Positions 62,082 through 64,000 of a DNA stretch of 64,000 nucleotides are shown piece by piece. The stretch comes from Anaeromicropila populeti. GTDB lineage: Bacteria > Bacillota > Clostridia > Lachnospirales > Lachnospiraceae. The notes below the pieces were generated by a model. It was given only the letters and a program-made list of their open reading frames with translations, did not search any database and was not told where the DNA came from. Position numbers and translations under genes: made by a program. The first letter of the stretch is position 1, and each line of letters starts with the position of its first letter. The stretch spans positions 43,009 to 107,008 of the forward strand of contig NZ_FOYZ01000008.1 in the NCBI RefSeq assembly GCF_900112775.1, given 5' to 3'.

Positions 62082-62867
62082 CTATTTATTCATCTGCATC
62101 ATTACTCTTTTCACAACTTCTTGCATTACCATATCCTTTACTGGCAATGGTATCTCGATATTCTGATTTTCAACTATAGGAACCTCTATACTTTTGCTTT
62201 GTGGATGTATTACCTGTGTAACACCTTTTAAATGATGTTCCACTGGTAAAACGTTATTTTCACAAGTTGGGAATACTCTATTCTCTAATTCAGATGCTAC
62301 CTTGGCATAGTATTCTGCTGCTTCTACCCGGTAAAATGCCTCCATTACCGATGTTCCCCAAAACATACATCCATCATTTTGCAAAAGCACGCCATTGTCC
62401 GCTTTGCAAAGCAGCGCCACTTTTTGTGCTATGCTGTCCCCATTCATTTCCTGAATATTCTGCGCACTTCCCAGCGCTCTGACAGCAGGTGAAAATCCTG
62501 CTTTTTCTATACTTTTACCACAAATAGCCATGACATTTACCATAGGTGGATATGCATGGATTATCCCCTGTACTTTATCATTTTCTCCATATACCTTTAA
62601 ATGAACTGGCAAGTCTTCAGGCAGCTGGCGCTGATTCGCTCCCATCATCTGCTTTCCATTTAAATCAATGCGAACCATCATATCTTGGGCAAGTCTGCAT
62701 TTGTCAGCACCTGCCACCGTAATCCAGACTGCATTTGGGCCAACTCGTACACTTAGGCTTCCGTCTCCGCCAATTGCATACCCTTTTTCATTTAGCCGTT
62801 TGGAAGCTTCAATGATTGCTTTCTTTGCTTCAAAATCAGAAGAATATTTTACTCCTTGTATAACCAT
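62082..62867 (-). CDS. Class II aldolase-like protein with lost zinc ligands and C-terminal targeting helix
   Basis: A 261-residue class II aldolase/adducin-family protein (KGYAIGGDGSLSVRVG, ITVAGADKCRL, IIHAYPPMVNVM, LLQNDGCMFWG). Compared with FucA (Glu73, His92, His94, His155), the matching positions read Asp (in PEDLPVH), His, Tyr (HAY instead of HNH) and Asp (NDG instead of HHG). Only one of three zinc His remains, so normal aldol chemistry is doubtful. Residues ~190-240 are a linker and the last ~18 (KDMVMQEVVKRVMMQMNK) look like a C-terminal encapsulation helix. It overlaps the BKACE gene by 19 nt. It may be a structural scaffold, a changed lyase or another metal enzyme. Confidence 0.85.
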   Translation of the reverse strand: MVIQGVKYSSDFEAKKAIIEASKRLNEKGYAIGGDGSLSVRVGPNAVWITVAGADKCRLAQDMMVRIDLNGKQMMGANQRQLPEDLPVHLKVYGENDKVQGIIHAYPPMVNVMAICGKSIEKAGFSPAVRALGSAQNIQEMNGDSIAQKVALLCKADNGVLLQNDGCMFWGTSVMEAFYRVEAAEYYAKVASELENRVFPTCENNVLPVEHHLKGVTQVIHPQSKSIEVPIVENQNIEIPLPVKDMVMQEVVKRVMMQMNK

Positions 62868-63718
62868 GTCTGCCTCCCTCCTGCTCTGGTTTTTTCATTC
62901 AGTGGCGGTATTTTTAACATAGCCCTGACTTCATCTGGTGTCATCGGCATCATGCCTTTTGATTTAATGATATCTGCTGCTTCTGAAATCAAAACTGCAT
63001 TGTTATCTACCTTTACTCCAGGAGCAATTAAGTTTGAATCTTCAAATCCAATTCTAACACTTGCAGCTCCCATGTCCAGTGCTACCTTTACCATCTCCCA
63101 GTCCTGTCTGTGTGCTTGGGTATAGCCCCATAAGACATCACTTCTATTTGGGAAATTCTCATACACCCCATCAATCATATGCTTTAATGCTGGAACTGTT
63201 GCAGGCATCTCTCCACCATGACCAAACACAAGTGCAAAAAGAACTGGTCTTATAAAATGAAACTGGTCATCCAGTTCACGAACTGTATTAATCATACCTA
63301 ATTCAAATACTTCAATCTCAGGTATTTTGTTGTTTTCCATTATTTTTTGCACACAATAGCGCACATCCTTAATCGGATTTTGATATACGGCATCTCCTAA
63401 ATTCACAGAACCAACATTTAGGCTGGTTGCTTCTACATAAGGTGAATAGCATGGCTGGCAGCGTTCCTCAATGGTCAGGTTTGAAACACCCCCTGTAGAT
63501 ATTTCAATCACAATATCACAGCCTTCCCGGATATAAGCTATTGTTTCCTCTAACAAACTCATATCCGCTGTTAGTTTTCCATTTAAATCCCGCACATGAA
63601 GATGAACCATAGAAGCCCCCCGCTTATAGCACTCTATTACATCTTTTGCAATTGCCTTCGGGTTAATAAGAATATCCGTTGCCGCTACTGGTGCTACAGA
63701 AATCATAATCTTTCTCAT
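62849..63718 (-). CDS. BKACE family (DUF849) beta-keto acid cleavage enzyme
   Basis: A 289-residue DUF849/BKACE enzyme, the family of 3-keto-5-aminohexanoate cleavage enzyme (Kce). The zinc ligands are kept: VHLHVRD (two His, ~residues 38-44) and the Glu in VRIGFEDS (~222-229). The family condenses a beta-keto acid with acetyl-CoA to give an acyl-CoA and acetoacetate. It lies at the head of the microcompartment operon after the regulator and overlaps the aldolase-like gene, so it is almost surely co-expressed with the shell. Its substrate in this setting is unknown. Confidence 0.92.
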   Translation of the reverse strand: MRKIMISVAPVAATDILINPKAIAKDVIECYKRGASMVHLHVRDLNGKLTADMSLLEETIAYIREGCDIVIEISTGGVSNLTIEERCQPCYSPYVEATSLNVGSVNLGDAVYQNPIKDVRYCVQKIMENNKIPEIEVFELGMINTVRELDDQFHFIRPVLFALVFGHGGEMPATVPALKHMIDGVYENFPNRSDVLWGYTQAHRQDWEMVKVALDMGAASVRIGFEDSNLIAPGVKVDNNAVLISEAADIIKSKGMMPMTPDEVRAMLKIPPLNEKTRAGGRQTWLYKE

Positions 63719-63737
63719 TTTAGAATACTCCTATCTG

Positions 63738-64000
63738 TTATTTCCAGTACACATAGTGATCCAAAACTGTCTGCACAATTTTTTCCTTCTGACGATTTTC
63801 AACTACCTCAAGCATTTGCTTATGTAGATTGATAAAATTTTCCTTATCACCTTGTTTTAATACTTCACAAACAGTCTGCTTTCTGGAAGGTATTGTAAGT
63901 CTTGTTATATACTCTGTTATTGTTACAAGCTGCGGATTATGAGCCTTGGATGCAATTAATTCATGAAATTGCTTGTCTAAATCCATAATAGTATCAACAG
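63738..64000 (-). CDS. GntR/FadR-type regulator, C-terminal FCD domain (partial)
   Basis: The 3' part of a gene that enters from beyond 64000. The visible part reads VDTIMDLDKQFHELIASKAHN and continues through helices with TRLTIPSRKQTV and LHKQMLEVVENRQ, which fits the FCD effector-binding domain of FadR-subfamily GntR regulators (D...FH metal-type residues kept). The DNA-binding half is outside the window. Its gene ends 19 nt before the BKACE start, so it probably controls the microcompartment operon by sensing the substrate or an acid derived from it. Confidence 0.82.
   Translation of the reverse strand, partial: VDTIMDLDKQFHELIASKAHNPQLVTITEYITRLTIPSRKQTVCEVLKQGDKENFINLHKQMLEVVENRQKEKIVQTVLDHYVYWK

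Noticed and set aside
55911-63718. Fucose/rhamnose or propanediol type microcompartment
   Set aside because: No diol dehydratase, sugar kinase, isomerase or lactaldehyde genes are present, and the aldolase-like protein lacks the zinc ligands needed for fuculose or rhamnulose phosphate cleavage.
1-64000. tRNA, rRNA or prophage integration sites
   Set aside because: No clover-leaf-like tRNA ends with CCA or GTTCGA T-loops in context, rRNA cores or integrase genes were noticed by reading; a covariance search was not possible.

Overview
The window looks like a chromosome segment from a low-GC, Gram-positive, fibre-degrading anaerobe of the Lachnospiraceae type. This is an inference from gene content: a GH9 cellulase and an SGNH esterase with a cellulose-binding module, the TPP-controlled thiamine-precursor transporter, the ruvAB-zapA-U32-ftsW-pbp run, the ablAB pair, a DUF3793 gene beside flavodoxin, SLH surface protein and a bacterial microcompartment (BMC). 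No rRNA, tRNA or CRISPR array was seen.

Layout. 1-1442: 5' part of a secreted GH9 cellulase, cut by the window edge inside a Pro-Thr linker. 1.66-4.75 kb: TPP riboswitch followed by a thiamine-binding protein and a ThiXYZ-like ABC importer. 4.8-12.6 kb: housekeeping genes (GH18 protein, HAD phosphatase, flavodoxin plus DUF3793, cyclophilin, polyphosphate:AMP phosphotransferase, FetAB exporter, Nudix). 12.7-20.2 kb: ruvA, ruvB, zapA, U32 peptidase, a SEDS glycosyltransferase and a class B PBP in one direction. 20.3-22.8 kb: ablA/ablB for N-acetyl-beta-lysine behind a promoter, a roughly 280-nt structured leader and a strong terminator hairpin. 22.9-31.9 kb: a decayed region with an ISAs1 remnant, a broken adenylating enzyme, an intact pair of ABC exporters, a beheaded glycosyltransferase, a complete IS66 element and an IS4 fragment. 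32.1-33.3 kb: SGNH esterase with a CBM2-like domain.

33.4-43.5 kb is an accessory island, all on the minus strand: two VgrG-like spike proteins, a PAAR-like DUF4280 protein, an Imm11-like protein, a DcrB-like protein, zinc-ribbon membrane proteins and unknowns. No sheath, tube, baseplate or ClpV gene is present. One VgrG carries a long glycine/alanine-rich toxin-like extension. 43.7-52.6 kb is a surface-sensing block: a 1411-residue SLH protein divergent from a LytTR response regulator, a membrane-anchored extracellular protein and a 7TMR-DISM histidine kinase. 52.6-55.1 kb: two more envelope proteins of the zinc-ribbon/discoidin-like type. 55.15-55.84 kb: an alpha/beta hydrolase pseudogene.

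55.9-64.0 kb is a BMC operon: GntR-type regulator (partial), BKACE (DUF849) enzyme, class II aldolase-like protein, CoA-acylating aldehyde dehydrogenase, four BMC-H shell proteins, PduL, EutN-type vertex protein, CoA-disulfide-reductase-like flavoprotein and iron alcohol dehydrogenase. The core aldehyde chemistry (aldehyde to acyl-CoA to acyl-phosphate, with alcohol as the NADH sink) is clear. The aldehyde source is not: the usual signature enzymes are absent, the aldolase-like protein has lost most zinc ligands, and a BKACE enzyme heads the operon. This locus and the VgrG island are the two strongest candidates for an undescribed system.
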